Assembly: GCA_905221605.1 (NCBI GenBank)
Contig: CAJNDS010002635.1
Location: forward strand, 736,918-800,917
DNA length: 64,000 bases
From: Symbiodinium natans
Lineage: Eukaryota > Sar > Dinophyceae > Suessiales > Symbiodiniaceae
Reading direction: 5' to 3'
The notes beneath the pieces are model-generated. The model was not told the origin of the DNA. It made no database searches and saw only the letters and a list, made by a program, of their open reading frames with translations. The translations under genes and the position numbers were made by a program. Within the stretch, counting starts at the first letter, position 1, and every line of letters starts with the position of its first letter. Positions 20,152 to 29,300 of the stretch are shown one piece after another.

Positions 20152-23100
20152 GGCTGTCCACCCTCAGCGGGAGCAAGCCGGGCAAGCATGCGCCTGATGC
20201 GGGTGTCGACCTTGACTTTGGGGTGCGGCAGGTGTTCCTGGAGCGTGCGAATGGTGACCTGTCGCATTGCGCTCCACGTGGCCCGTCCTGGGCAAGTGGT
20301 TTGGCGCAGGCGGGCAAGGCGCGTAGCCGAGGCGAGACAGACAGTACAAAAGGCACAGGGGCCCTTGCCCTGGCCGACAGGCACACCTGGGAGTGGCCAG
20401 TTCAGGCGCAGCAGCACATGGGGCTTGTTGGCCGAGGAGGTGGGCTCAGGGCTGGGAGGGGACAGCAAGCGAAAGGCGGTGGCGGCCTGCTCACGAAGCT
20501 CCACCGCGGCATCACAGTCCTCGACAATGGATAGTAGGCGATGCAGAAGCTGGGCACGCTTGGGGCCACCAACCCCAGTGGAGGAGCAGGGGAGCTGGGC
20601 GAGGCGGTCAAGTGTGCTTTCCTTCCGCGTGCACTTGGAGCAAACAACTGTCGGCGGCGCGACAAGGCGGGATTTAATGACCTGGCCTGTGCGTGTGTGT
20701 GTGCCCTGGGGCGGCATCGGAATGCGAATGACCTGTGGCACGTGGGGTCCTTGGTAAGTCTTAGCCTTGTGAAGGTGCTTGCTAATGGCGGCACTCTTTT
20801 TGACATTGGCAGCACGGCGCCGGGCATCCTGAACAAAGGTAGCATGCCGGAGCCCAAAGACGCGTGGGTTAACCAGTACACGTGGCAAGCGGAGCCACTT
20901 GCGAAGGTGCGGATGCCACCTATTTATGTGCGTTTGCTTCATGGCGCGCCAATGCCGAGCGTGCACGGACCACTTGCAAATGGGGCACTCCCAACCTTCA
21001 CGCTTGACCCACTGGATCCGCTTACGCTTGCACCCAACTGGCGCTGGAGCCTCAGCCTCAGGCTCCACACAGTCATCAAGGTCCCGGAGGTTTGCAACAT
21101 CAGTATGCAGGTCATGCTGGGGCCGAAGGTGACCGGTCACCTCAGACAGCGCAGCAGGAACCTTGCTTGGCACGCAGCTGTTGGCAAACGCAGCGGCCAA
21201 AGAGAGCTGGCCGGGAAGGGTGGTCTCGGGGCCTCTGCGCTTTGTGGAGCGAGAGGCAGCACCTTGGGAGGCAGGCTGAGCGGTGAATGCAGATAGGCGC
21301 GTGTGTCCACTGGCAACGGAAAGGCCTTCGCAACCCTCCCTACAGGAGGCCTCAGAATTGGCCATCTCAGACCCCCTTTTTGGAGCCGAAAAGGGGGGTC
21401 TGTGTTTGGGGGAATTTGGGCTTTTCGGCATCAAATCCTCAGCTGTGAAAGCAGAAAGGCGCGTGTGTCCACTGACTTCCGAACCGACACTGGCTGGACG
21501 GTCAGAAGGCTGAGCACCACCTTTGCATCCAGACTTGGGGGCATTGATGGCACTGGTCGCGGCTTTGGCAGGCAGCTCACCTTCCACAAGTTCATAGTGC
21601 GCAGCAGAGTACCAGAGGATAATCGGACCTCGCTTACCCTCACGGTTGCAAACCTGCAAAGGCTGAACGTCGGAGTAAATGTAAATTGGCATGTCGAGGT
21701 GCTTGGCGGCAGCGTGGATCTCAAGTAGAGACGTGTATGCACCGGGCTTCGCGAGTGCTTCAAGATACGTGTCCCAATCCGTCATGGGTTCATCTGCCCT
21801 CGTGGGGGCAAGGCAGCTCCAAAAGCGCTTGTAATGGTCGGAGTGCCGGCGCAGGTGTGCGACTATGGCAGTGCGAAGGGCCAACTTGTTTTGCCCAGTG
21901 GCAACCTCGAGGGCATAAAAGAGGCAGTCTCCTTGGCCCGGGTTGGGCTTGCGCGTGAGGCCGGACGGCAACTCATGAACAGCAGCGGCAGGCGCCGCGA
22001 CCGCTTGTCGCTTGGCCGGAGCATCCTGGATTGGCGGGCGGCCTTCCGCCGGCGCGCTAGCAACAGGAACTTCGGCCGCTGGGGCGGGCGCGGCCGGCAT
22101 AGGCCTGTCAGCAGAGGCAGCAGAAGCTGTGAAGGCACCACGGCCAGCCCGGATGGGCGTGGGGGCACCGCGACGCAAGGTCTGGTTCTGCAGCACAACC
22201 TGGATAGCACCCTTGTCGTGCTCAATCACTGCCAAGTCAAGGTTCTCAACCCTAGCCCTGTAGAAGAACTTAACCCCACCCTTACAAGGATACCTGGCCA
22301 ACAGCGTAAGATCATTGAACTTAAACTGCGTCAACTCATGCTCAAGAGTTTCCTGAGTCCAATCAAGGGGCACCGGCCAGATCTTGAACGCCCGGAGTGG
22401 GACCGAGCGAGGCTGAGTGCTGGCTTCTTCCGCAGAGAGGCGAACACCTAGGCCTGTGTCGCCCTTGGCGACCCCACGGCCCTTGCACTGCGCGAAGACA
22501 CGATCAAGATAATCCTTGGCAGGCTCATCCTTTTGGCGCTTGACCCAACTTATGGGTGCCCTGGCAGCAGGGTTCTCAACAAACCACTTGTCCCGCCCAC
22601 TCAAGGTGAGCCATGCATCGGCCTTGCGCGCTTGCACCCGAACAAGTCCCGACAAGACCGCTTTGGAAGCACTAGCGCCCCCTGACACTTTGAAGCCCCA
22701 CATGTCTTTAATCGACAAGACATCAGCCGGAGCATGAGCTGCCGCCCACGACCTAATCGAGGCCGCAGGCTTGGCTTTCAGGCTGTCCCACTGACCATCA
22801 GTGAGATAGCGGGCATCAGCAACGAAACGAAGCACGACGGTGTCGGTGGGCTTTTGTACACCTGTGGCCTTTCGGACAACTTGGTTGATGGAGGGGCAGT
22901 CCTTACCCAACCTATGCAGGCGAACCTCGCGAGAGACAGTGGCCGTGCCCAAGAAGCATTGCACAACGGCTGTTGAAGGATCAGCCGACTCAGCGGCACA
23001 CTTGGTCCAAGCAAACATATTGAAGGAAACTGCGGTGAGAGCAAGGTCAGCATGCGCAGTAGAGAGCGTGGCAAGTTCCTCAAGCTGCTCACTCGAGAAA

Positions 23101-23450
23101 ATCGGCACTACCGCCTTGAAGTTGGCAGAGCCTGCGCCGATTTTGGCATAAACCTGAGCTGGGCTGAGCACATCGGAGGACCAATCCTGCTTGCGAAGCT
23201 TGGGTTCCTTGGGTTTAGGGTCATTAGGGGGGCCCGAAGGGACGCCCTCGGTGGACTTCGGCGGGTGTAAGGCGTTAGGGGCATTAGGGGAAGCAACGGG
23301 TTTTGTCCGGACCTCACCTTTGCCTTTACCGCTGCCAGGGATCGTCAACAGTGACACGCCTGGCCGGCTGAGGAGCGGGTGCGTCCCTAACATCATCCCG
23401 AACTCCAACTTGCAAACCAGAAAGCAACCCCGTGAGCTGAGAGAGAGCAT
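20148..23450 (-). CDS. LINE ORF1 main part with OTU protease domain (1100 aa)
   Basis: This is the upstream LINE reading frame. An OTU-type cysteine protease domain spans about residues 490-625: GQGDCLFYAL supplies the catalytic Asp/Cys region and SAAHYELVE the histidine. A CPxC...H...H zinc-binding motif is at about 820-845, and a second Cys-rich segment is near 915-1040. GHTRLSAFTA occurs twice (about 670-760). OTU domains cleave ubiquitin-like chains and occur in some LINEs; the role here is unknown. The true start is probably upstream in another frame (ATG at 23622), with a frameshift near 23330-23345, because the GEASHPGP segment typical of such proteins is in that other frame. Confidence 0.8.
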   Translation of the reverse strand: MLSLSSRGCFLVCKLEFGMMLGTHPLLSRPGVSLLTIPGSGKGKGEVRTKPVASPNAPNALHPPKSTEGVPSGPPNDPKPKEPKLRKQDWSSDVLSPAQVYAKIGAGSANFKAVVPIFSSEQLEELATLSTAHADLALTAVSFNMFAWTKCAAESADPSTAVVQCFLGTATVSREVRLHRLGKDCPSINQVVRKATGVQKPTDTVVLRFVADARYLTDGQWDSLKAKPAASIRSWAAAHAPADVLSIKDMWGFKVSGGASASKAVLSGLVRVQARKADAWLTLSGRDKWFVENPAARAPISWVKRQKDEPAKDYLDRVFAQCKGRGVAKGDTGLGVRLSAEEASTQPRSVPLRAFKIWPVPLDWTQETLEHELTQFKFNDLTLLARYPCKGGVKFFYRARVENLDLAVIEHDKGAIQVVLQNQTLRRGAPTPIRAGRGAFTASAASADRPMPAAPAPAAEVPVASAPAEGRPPIQDAPAKRQAVAAPAAAVHELPSGLTRKPNPGQGDCLFYALEVATGQNKLALRTAIVAHLRRHSDHYKRFWSCLAPTRADEPMTDWDTYLEALAKPGAYTSLLEIHAAAKHLDMPIYIYSDVQPLQVCNREGKRGPIILWYSAAHYELVEGELPAKAATSAINAPKSGCKGGAQPSDRPASVGSEVSGHTRLSAFTAEDLMPKSPNSPKHRPPFSAPKRGSEMANSEASCREGCEGLSVASGHTRLSAFTAQPASQGAASRSTKRRGPETTLPGQLSLAAAFANSCVPSKVPAALSEVTGHLRPQHDLHTDVANLRDLDDCVEPEAEAPAPVGCKRKRIQWVKREGWECPICKWSVHARHWRAMKQTHINRWHPHLRKWLRLPRVLVNPRVFGLRHATFVQDARRRAANVKKSAAISKHLHKAKTYQGPHVPQVIRIPMPPQGTHTRTGQVIKSRLVAPPTVVCSKCTRKESTLDRLAQLPCSSTGVGGPKRAQLLHRLLSIVEDCDAAVELREQAATAFRLLSPPSPEPTSSANKPHVLLRLNWPLPGVPVGQGKGPCAFCTVCLASATRLARLRQTTCPGRATWSAMRQVTIRTLQEHLPHPKVKVDTRIRRMLARLAPAEGGQP

Positions 23451-23622
23451 CAGTATTCCCTCCCAGCAGAGTCACCAGTTCCTGTAAAAGTGCCAACACA
23501 CGGCCCACATCAAAGGTGGACTCTTCCCGACGTCTATCTGTTGCACGGCTGCCTCCTCCAGAAGGTCCTGGATGAGAAGCCTCGCCAACTCTCTGTCCTG
23601 TGTACGGGTCGTGGTCGTCCAT
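23326..23622 (-). CDS. Probable LINE ORF1 N-terminal segment, out of frame
   Basis: From ATG at 23622 the minus strand reads MDDHDPYTGQRVGEASHPGP, then a leucine-rich helix (VGRVLALLQELVTLL), to a stop after DPWQR. The sequence then continues sensibly one frame over as GSGKGKGEVRTKPVAS, the ORF1 main frame. Either a one-base indel has broken ORF1 or a programmed frameshift occurs. The same frame upstream of 23725 is host exon, so the longer apparent ORF is a chimera. Confidence 0.55.
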   Translation of the reverse strand: MDDHDPYTGQRVGEASHPGPSGGGSRATDRRREESTFDVGRVLALLQELVTLLGGNTDALSQLTGLLSGLQVGVRDDVRDAPAPQPARRVTVDDPWQR

Positions 23623-23725
23623 CCGGATGGTGCCAAAGAGGAGCACAAAGAATTGCAGAAGCTTCGCCACACCACCAGGGTCGTGGTGTCCCGCCGGACC
23701 GGCGTGGACGGGTTCTGCTGTCCGG

Positions 23726-23741
23726 CGTGACCAGGACGAGT
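23726..23741. repeat. LINE target-site duplication, right copy
   Basis: Same 16 bases as 16207-16222. It lies in the host codons for SSWSR. Confidence 0.9.
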
Positions 23742-24070
23742 CCCACAGCACCATCATGCTATCTGCCTGCTTCAGGATTGCCCCCAAACTCAGCAGCCCC
23801 TGCAGTTGAAGGCTTGGGTCCTCTTGGGAGATGCAAGCTCGATCAAGAAAGATCCGCTGCCGTGGCCTCCATAGGACCATGGTCATCCTTGGGGGCGCGA
23901 TGAACCCTAAAATTGGGGTCATTCACCCTCTATTCCTATAACTCCTATTAAGGTCATTGAACCCTAAACCCTTCTAGGGGTCCATAGTTCGCCTCCAAGG
24001 AACAAGTAGGTGAGGCATCCGAGGCTCAAGCACCAGTAACTCTGGCCGTGGCCATCGTCCGGGAGCGCGC
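23742..24070 (-). CDS. Host membrane-protein gene, 5' exons
   Basis: The first exon (about 24070-23995) reads DDGHGQSYWCLSLGCLTYLF, a likely membrane segment, and ends at an introner boundary. After the intron (23994-23888) the next exon reads MVLWRPRQRIFLDRACISQE and on to GAILKQADSMMVLWDSSW, where the LINE enters. The D-R-x-C-I-x-Q ... VLWD pattern continues into RRLWCVFELAAF at 16206-16170. The true gene start is not in view. Upstream sequence (24075 onwards) is not obviously coding. Confidence 0.6.
23888..23994 (-). repeat. Introner family 1 core copy (107 bp)
   Basis: Coding-sense ends are AGGCGAACTATGGACCCC and GGTTCATCGCGCCCCCAAG. It splits the host membrane-protein gene in the same phase as in the FHA gene. 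Confidence 0.8.
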
Positions 24071-24074
24071 CGAA

Positions 24075-24603
24075 CCTCCACTCCCCCTTAGAACCTTAAT
24101 CCCTTCCCCCCAATATTAATACCACCCTAATATAGAAAACCCCCTGGCCCAAAATCCCGATCCCGTGCCTGTCCCTATTAAAGCCTCTACAGAGGAGAGG
24201 GGGGGGTTTGGGGGGGGGGGGGTGGTTTCGGAAGCCTGAAGCAGAAATATGAACCTTTCCCAAACCTAAACCTTTGTGGCTTAAGGTTTTCCGTAAACCC
24301 TCAAACCAACCAACATCCTGAAGCTCTCCTCCCAGCCCTCCCTTCCCTCTCAATCATTTCGCAGCACGTAGCTGTCTCGGCTTAGGCGGCTGCTGAGCCA
24401 GCTACAATAAGGACGGGCTGGTTTTTCGGACAAACGATAAGAACCCCCCCCTAATACCAAAATCCCTTTGGGGGGTTTTATACAAGGGAGGGGGGGGGGG
24501 GAGGGGGCGGGGGGAGGGGGGGCCTTTAATATTAGGGGGAAGGGATTAATAAAAATAGGGTTTGGGGTTTGGGGTTTAGGGTTTAGCGTTTAGGGTTCTT
24601 TCT
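24075..24603. other. Low-complexity DNA, no gene
   Basis: C/A-rich and G-rich tracts occur (G runs at 24197-24222 and 24488-24525), with a short TTTAGGG block at 24556-24595. One minus-strand open frame here has no support. Confidence 0.55.
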
Positions 24604-25398
24604 TTAAATATCCTCTTGGGTTTTATATGAACAGTTTTTGTTAAAAAACTTCCCAAGGGGGATAGAGGAACCCGAAGAGCAGGCAGGCAAGAACTGCGGC
24701 TCCCGTGCCGAGAATGGCTGCGGGCGTGGCCACATGAAGGACGTAGGCCGTGGCAATCTTCCTCTGAACAGAACCTTGGTAGCCCAGAAACCATATTATG
24801 ACAAGGGCACCCTTTTTGTGGGTTTAGGGTTTAGGGTTTAGGGTTTAGGGTTTAGGGTTTAGGGTTTAGGGTTTAGGGTTTAGGGTTTAGGGTTTAGGAT
24901 TTAGGGTTTAGGTTACTTTATAAGAGAACCCATAACCAAAAAGCAGGGTAAAGGGTACCACTGGGCTACCAAGGCACCATGCCAGCTATGGGACCAGAAT
25001 GTATACGGGCGGGTGGTCGCGTGGCTCAAAGGGTAGAAATCACCATCTGCTGCTCGCAGCGGCAATGCTAGCCTCCTGAGTACCTGCCAAACATGGATTG
25101 CCCGGATCATCTCGGGGCATGTGGCCTGCATGTTGGCTAGAAATTCAGTCGCAGCAGCAGGAACTCTGTCTTGGCCAGCATCTTCGTCCAGGCTATCTTC
25201 CTCTGACTCTCTGTCGGTTTCAATTTGAATTTCCTCAGCACCCCCAGGGCATCCATCCATCCCCAACTGGCCAACCACTATTTCGCGGTGCTCCGCCTGC
25301 AAGGTGTCACACCTTTCCCTGGGTACCTCCTCTTCGGGAGGTGGATTTTCATCTGAGGCCTTCGAGTTTCCCTTCCCAAAATGCAGGGCCAGAGCCAT
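24604..25398 (-). CDS. Two-exon gene for an acidic protein with C-terminal membrane anchor
   Basis: Exon 1 (25398-24969) starts MALALHFGKGN, is rich in Glu/Asp (PPPEEEVPRERC, ESEEDSLDEDAG) and ends SHSWHGAL. Exon 2 (24774-24604) joins as GSVQRKIATAYVLH, followed by a membrane segment AAILGTGAAVLACLLFGF and a short tail ending KTQEDI-stop. The frame is kept if the intron is 24775-24968, a family-2 introner. The protein is a tail-anchored membrane-protein candidate; no domain is recognised. The first Met lies in a GC-rich context and an upstream exon is possible. Confidence 0.6.
24775..24968 (-). repeat. Introner family 2 copy with a TTTAGGG array
   Basis: Coding-sense ends are TAGCCCAGTGGTACCC and GGTTTCTGGGCTACCAAG. 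The centre is about thirteen TTTAGGG units (24822-24912). It closely parallels 12029-12230. Confidence 0.8.
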
Positions 25399-25895
25399 GG
25401 TGCTTTGCGCGGAATGAAAGAACGGGTTACTGGAGACTACATGGAATACCAGAAGAACTAGTATACTACAGGGACTACTGTAAGGGACTAGGAAGGGACG
25501 AAATGCTAGACGACAACACCCTAAGGATTTGAGGTCAAGGGGCTCAACTGAGGGGATGGATGGTCCAAGGAAGGGGCAGCACCCGCTTTCTCAAAGCTAG
25601 GATCCTGAGCCATGTGTTGTTATGTAGCAGGTCCGGCCAAGAGAGAGAGAGAGAGAGAGCCTAAACCCTAAACCCTAAACCCTAACCCCTAAACCCCTAA
25701 ACCCCTACACCCCCACACCCCTAACCCCTCAACCCTCAACCCTCAACCCTAACCCGAAACCTTGAACCCTTCAGGGGCGACCTCGGCTTGGGCCGCAATC
25801 TTCCCACGGCAAAAGGCCTCCAGCCGTGGTGGGGGCGGGAGGGGTTGGGAGGGAGGAGGCTGCGTCCAGGCTTGTTGGGTTTAGGGCTTAGGGTT
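25399..25895. other. No gene seen
   Basis: Unique sequence is followed by (GA)n (25643-25660), degenerate CCCTAAA/CCCTCAA units (25660-25770) and a GC-rich stretch running into the Copia insertion site. Confidence 0.55.
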
Positions 25896-25900
25896 CAGGG
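25896..25900. repeat. Copia target-site duplication, left
   Basis: CAGGG, repeated at 34547-34551. The target was telomere-like GGGTTCAGGG. Confidence 0.75.
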
Positions 25901-26077
25901 TGCGAATGCTGAGCGTGAAATCTGCAACCATGAATCGCTCGAGTCTACGGACTCGCTCTTTTTGCTACGCTGCACCAGGAGCCGCTGTGGCTGAGGATCA
26001 GATGCATCTTGCGCTGTACAACTGGCACACATCTCACTCACGATTTAACAGGTCAGGCTAGCTGCCCACTTTTGACA
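25901..26077 (-). repeat. Copia 3' LTR
   Basis: 177 bp, one C/T difference from 34370-34546 (GCTACGC against GCTATGC). The last codons of the RNase H remnant run about 20 bp into it. Confidence 0.92.
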
Positions 26078-26363
26078 CTGACCTAACCCTCTCTTCTGAC
26101 CTGTTGCCTCGTAACTGACGTGCGGAACTTTCGTGAAACAGAAGCCCATTCTTGAGCTGGTCTCGCAAATCTGACCCTCGGCGAGCTTTCGTTAGCCCAT
26201 CGGCTAGTTGGCACCGTGTAGGCACCCACATCAGTTGAGCCTTTGACTCACTTGCTCGCGTGGCCAACAATTGTCGTAGCAGCACGGCATGCACTACGTT
26301 CCCCTTCTCTCCTATATGTTGACCGTCTTTATGCACAGTGTCGTAGATACTACTCCTTGCCAA
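26058..26363 (-). pseudogene. Copia RNase H C-terminal part, out of frame
   Basis: The frame reads SSIYDTVHKDGQHIGEKGN, then MWVPTRCQLADGLTKARRGS, the usual end of a Copia RNase H (QLADxLTK). The long pol frame instead stops at 26312, after TTLCIKTVNI. A one-base indel near 26340-26350 therefore separates the last part of RNase H from the polyprotein. Confidence 0.75.
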
Positions 26364-29300
26364 TCCTCATCGCCTAGAGCGCTGACGATCTCCTTTCCAT
26401 GCCGCACCTCAGACACCAGAACCTGTGCAAATCTAGCCATGCCATGGCCCATGAGAGCGGCGTGGGTCTCGGCTGCGAACGATGACTCTACAACCCTCCT
26501 GTTAGTGGCCGATTTCCAGTCTATCATGTTCAAATGGACCCTCTCATTCTTCTTTTGAGTAGCCCCCTTTTGCACAAACCCCACAACCGCGCCCTTCTGG
26601 GAATAGATCAATTTCTTCTCCATGCCAGTTTGGAGAACATCATCGGCTTCTCTCTCATCCAGCTCTACCCCCACGCTGCTGTAAAGTCCTGCGTCATGGT
26701 ACACGACTAGCTCAGCATCTGGCCCCAGATTTCTGAAAATGATCTCCAACCTGTGCTGTGTAGCCTCTTGGACTGCACGATTCGCGCGCACCAGATCATG
26801 AACCCTGAGGTCGGCTATTCTTTTCTGGAGTTGGTTCACTTCGAAAGCAAGATCGGGTCTCGTTTGAGTGATAAGCCATTGCAAGCTCCCTACGACCGAC
26901 CTATATTCACTTCTCTCTTCCTCGGTGGCCCTCTGCTCGCTCTCAGCCCTCCTCTCTCTGCTGATCTCCAGCTTCTGGACTCTTCCATCGATGAATCCGT
27001 TTTGACTGAGCGCAATGACCTGTTCACCCTTCTCGTCGTTGAGGATTCTAATTTCTTTGCCACAATAGGTCACTCCGTTCTTCTGATCCATAACTCTATC
27101 CCAAGTGCCGAACGGGAACCGAGCCTTCAACTTCTGCACGGTGTCCTTCCCTAGTTGGCTACCATCGTGGCATAGCATCAAGTCATCCACATGAATGACT
27201 AATAATCCCCGGACACGATTCTGGTCATCACGCAAGGTAAACAAACACTGATCGGTGACACATTTCTGGAGATGAAGTTCTTCTTCCAGGACCCTAGCCA
27301 GTTCGTTATACCATGCCCGTGGAGCATCCGGCCGTCCATAAACAGGCTTGAGAAGCTTCAACAGCTGTCCTGGAAGCATGCCCTTCAGCCCTTGCCGAGG
27401 CTGTCGCATGAACATTTCCTTCCCTTGAAGTGGAGCCCCTTGAAGGAAAGCGTTAGAAATATCACCGATAAACCAGTCACTCATCCAACCTTGACTTATG
27501 ACCTGATGGAGAAAGATCATCGTTGACACCCTTTCAATAGTAGGACTATCTACTTGAATCTCTCCACTCCGGCTATCTGGACAGAGATGCCCTTGCAGGC
27601 ACAGCCTCGCCTTCGCCTTCACAGGCAATGGACGTCCTTGATCATCGAGCAACCCCGCATGCTTGTTCCTATAGACGTAGCGACTCGGAAGGATTCTGTC
27701 CCCCTTTTCTCTCTCGACCCTCGCGCTCTCTTCTGGGCTGAGTATCTCACAGCTGTTGAAATCACACCAACTCTTCCACTCTTTCTCTTCAGCAGCTCTA
27801 TACAATTCCTTTTCATGTTCAGGGATCTTTTCGTAGGGCACTTCTTTCTCGAGCATGCGTTTCAACTTGTTTTTGCCAAGAGCCCCTTTAGTCATGACGG
27901 CATGAACCTGACTCCCTGACGACTCGATTCGAGGCTTCTTCAAGGCGACGGGGACGTCCTCCAAACATCTTTCACGTCGGGTGCGACTCTGAAAAACAGT
28001 CACCATCAAGCTTGCTGGACCACCTGATATTATCGCGTTGGGATCTTCCAACTCACTCCACTTAACCTCATGCTCAATGCGTTTCCACTCTCCGCCAATA
28101 CGCACCCACGTGGACCTGTACGGAAAGCTCTCGGGACTGTACTTTTGTTCAGGAGTTCGCAAAGCCCATGTTTTGTGTGACACCAGAACAGGATTCATAA
28201 ACCGGTCATGATACCATCCCACATATCCAACCATGCTCCTATACTCTTCAGGCAATCCAGCTTGATCGCTGATGTCCATTTCGACATCTTCGGTGAGATC
28301 TCGACCGATGGGCTGGTCCTCAAGATCACCCATTGGTTCTGGGTCAGCCTGTCCTAGGAGGTCTTCATACGTGGCTTCTTTCGGGACTTTCTTGAACAGA
28401 GCCAGAGCCTTTTGAACTTCGGGATCACCATATTGCTTTTCGTCGCCTATTGCTTCCCGCAAGTGTTCCCCCGCCACCAAGAAACACCTCCCGCCACAGG
28501 AAACCCAGGCGTTGTTTCCCTGAAGCCCAACAATATACCCTGGCCCCACCCATCTGCTTTGGCTATCACGTTTGTTACTGCGTTCAGCCCGCCAGAAAAA
28601 CACAAGTTGTCCGATGCTAGGGTTGGTGATTCTTCTAGTACGTTGATGGGCGGTCTGCATCAACATCTGCCTTGCCTGAGCCCTGATAAACTCAAGCCTA
28701 GCATGATATCGATATCTCATCCTTTCCGCAACATCACTTGATGGGTTTCCTACTTCAGGATGATACGCTTTGGGGCCCCCCTGCTCATACATTTCGCCAA
28801 ACACGCGTGGCTCTCGTCCGAACACCAAGGCTACCGGCGACCATCCGTGTTCCCTGACCAAGCAATTTTTCGCATGGGCAACTTCGCGAGAAAGCTTACG
28901 CATCGCCTCCCTACCTTTAGTTTGAGTTTGACGAATAGTGGCCATGAGCATGTCTTTCACGATTTGGTTGTGTCTCTCGATTTTCCCTGCCTGCCAGTGA
29001 GCAGTCCCAGCGATCGACAACAAAACCGTCCCCCCATCGCTCACCCGTTGCCAAAACTCCCGGCCTTGAAAACCCCCCTCCATGTCCACCGTGACTTGTG
29101 TGGGCGGTCCTGCCCATTTGCACCAGGCCCGGTCAAGCGCGCGATAAAGTTCTTCAGGAGAGTGATCCCGCATGATTTCAAGCATATGGAACGACGTAGC
29201 TCGGTCTATCACCGAAAGAAACCAGTGGGATTGTTTGGAGGCATCGTGAACGCATATACAATCAACTTGGATTTCATCACCGAAAACGACTTGACTTGGA

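Larger units (their letters stand above)
16223..23725 (-). mobile_element. Full-length non-LTR retrotransposon (LINE) inside a host exon
   Basis: The element lies between two identical 16-bp duplications and reads on the minus strand, 5' end at 23725. It has an ORF1 region, an ORF2 with APE endonuclease, reverse transcriptase and RNase H, and a short CATACA-type repeat tail at its 3' end (16223-16243) instead of poly-A. The length is 7,503 bp. The perfect duplication and long intact ORFs suggest a recent insertion. Confidence 0.9.

Noticed and set aside
20133-22976. Plus-strand frames up to 251 codons opposite LINE ORF1
   Set aside because: Shadows of a long GC-rich coding frame with no recognisable protein.
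24096-24353. 85-codon minus-strand frame
   Set aside because: Low-complexity Pro/Gly-rich reading across G and C tracts; no splice context.
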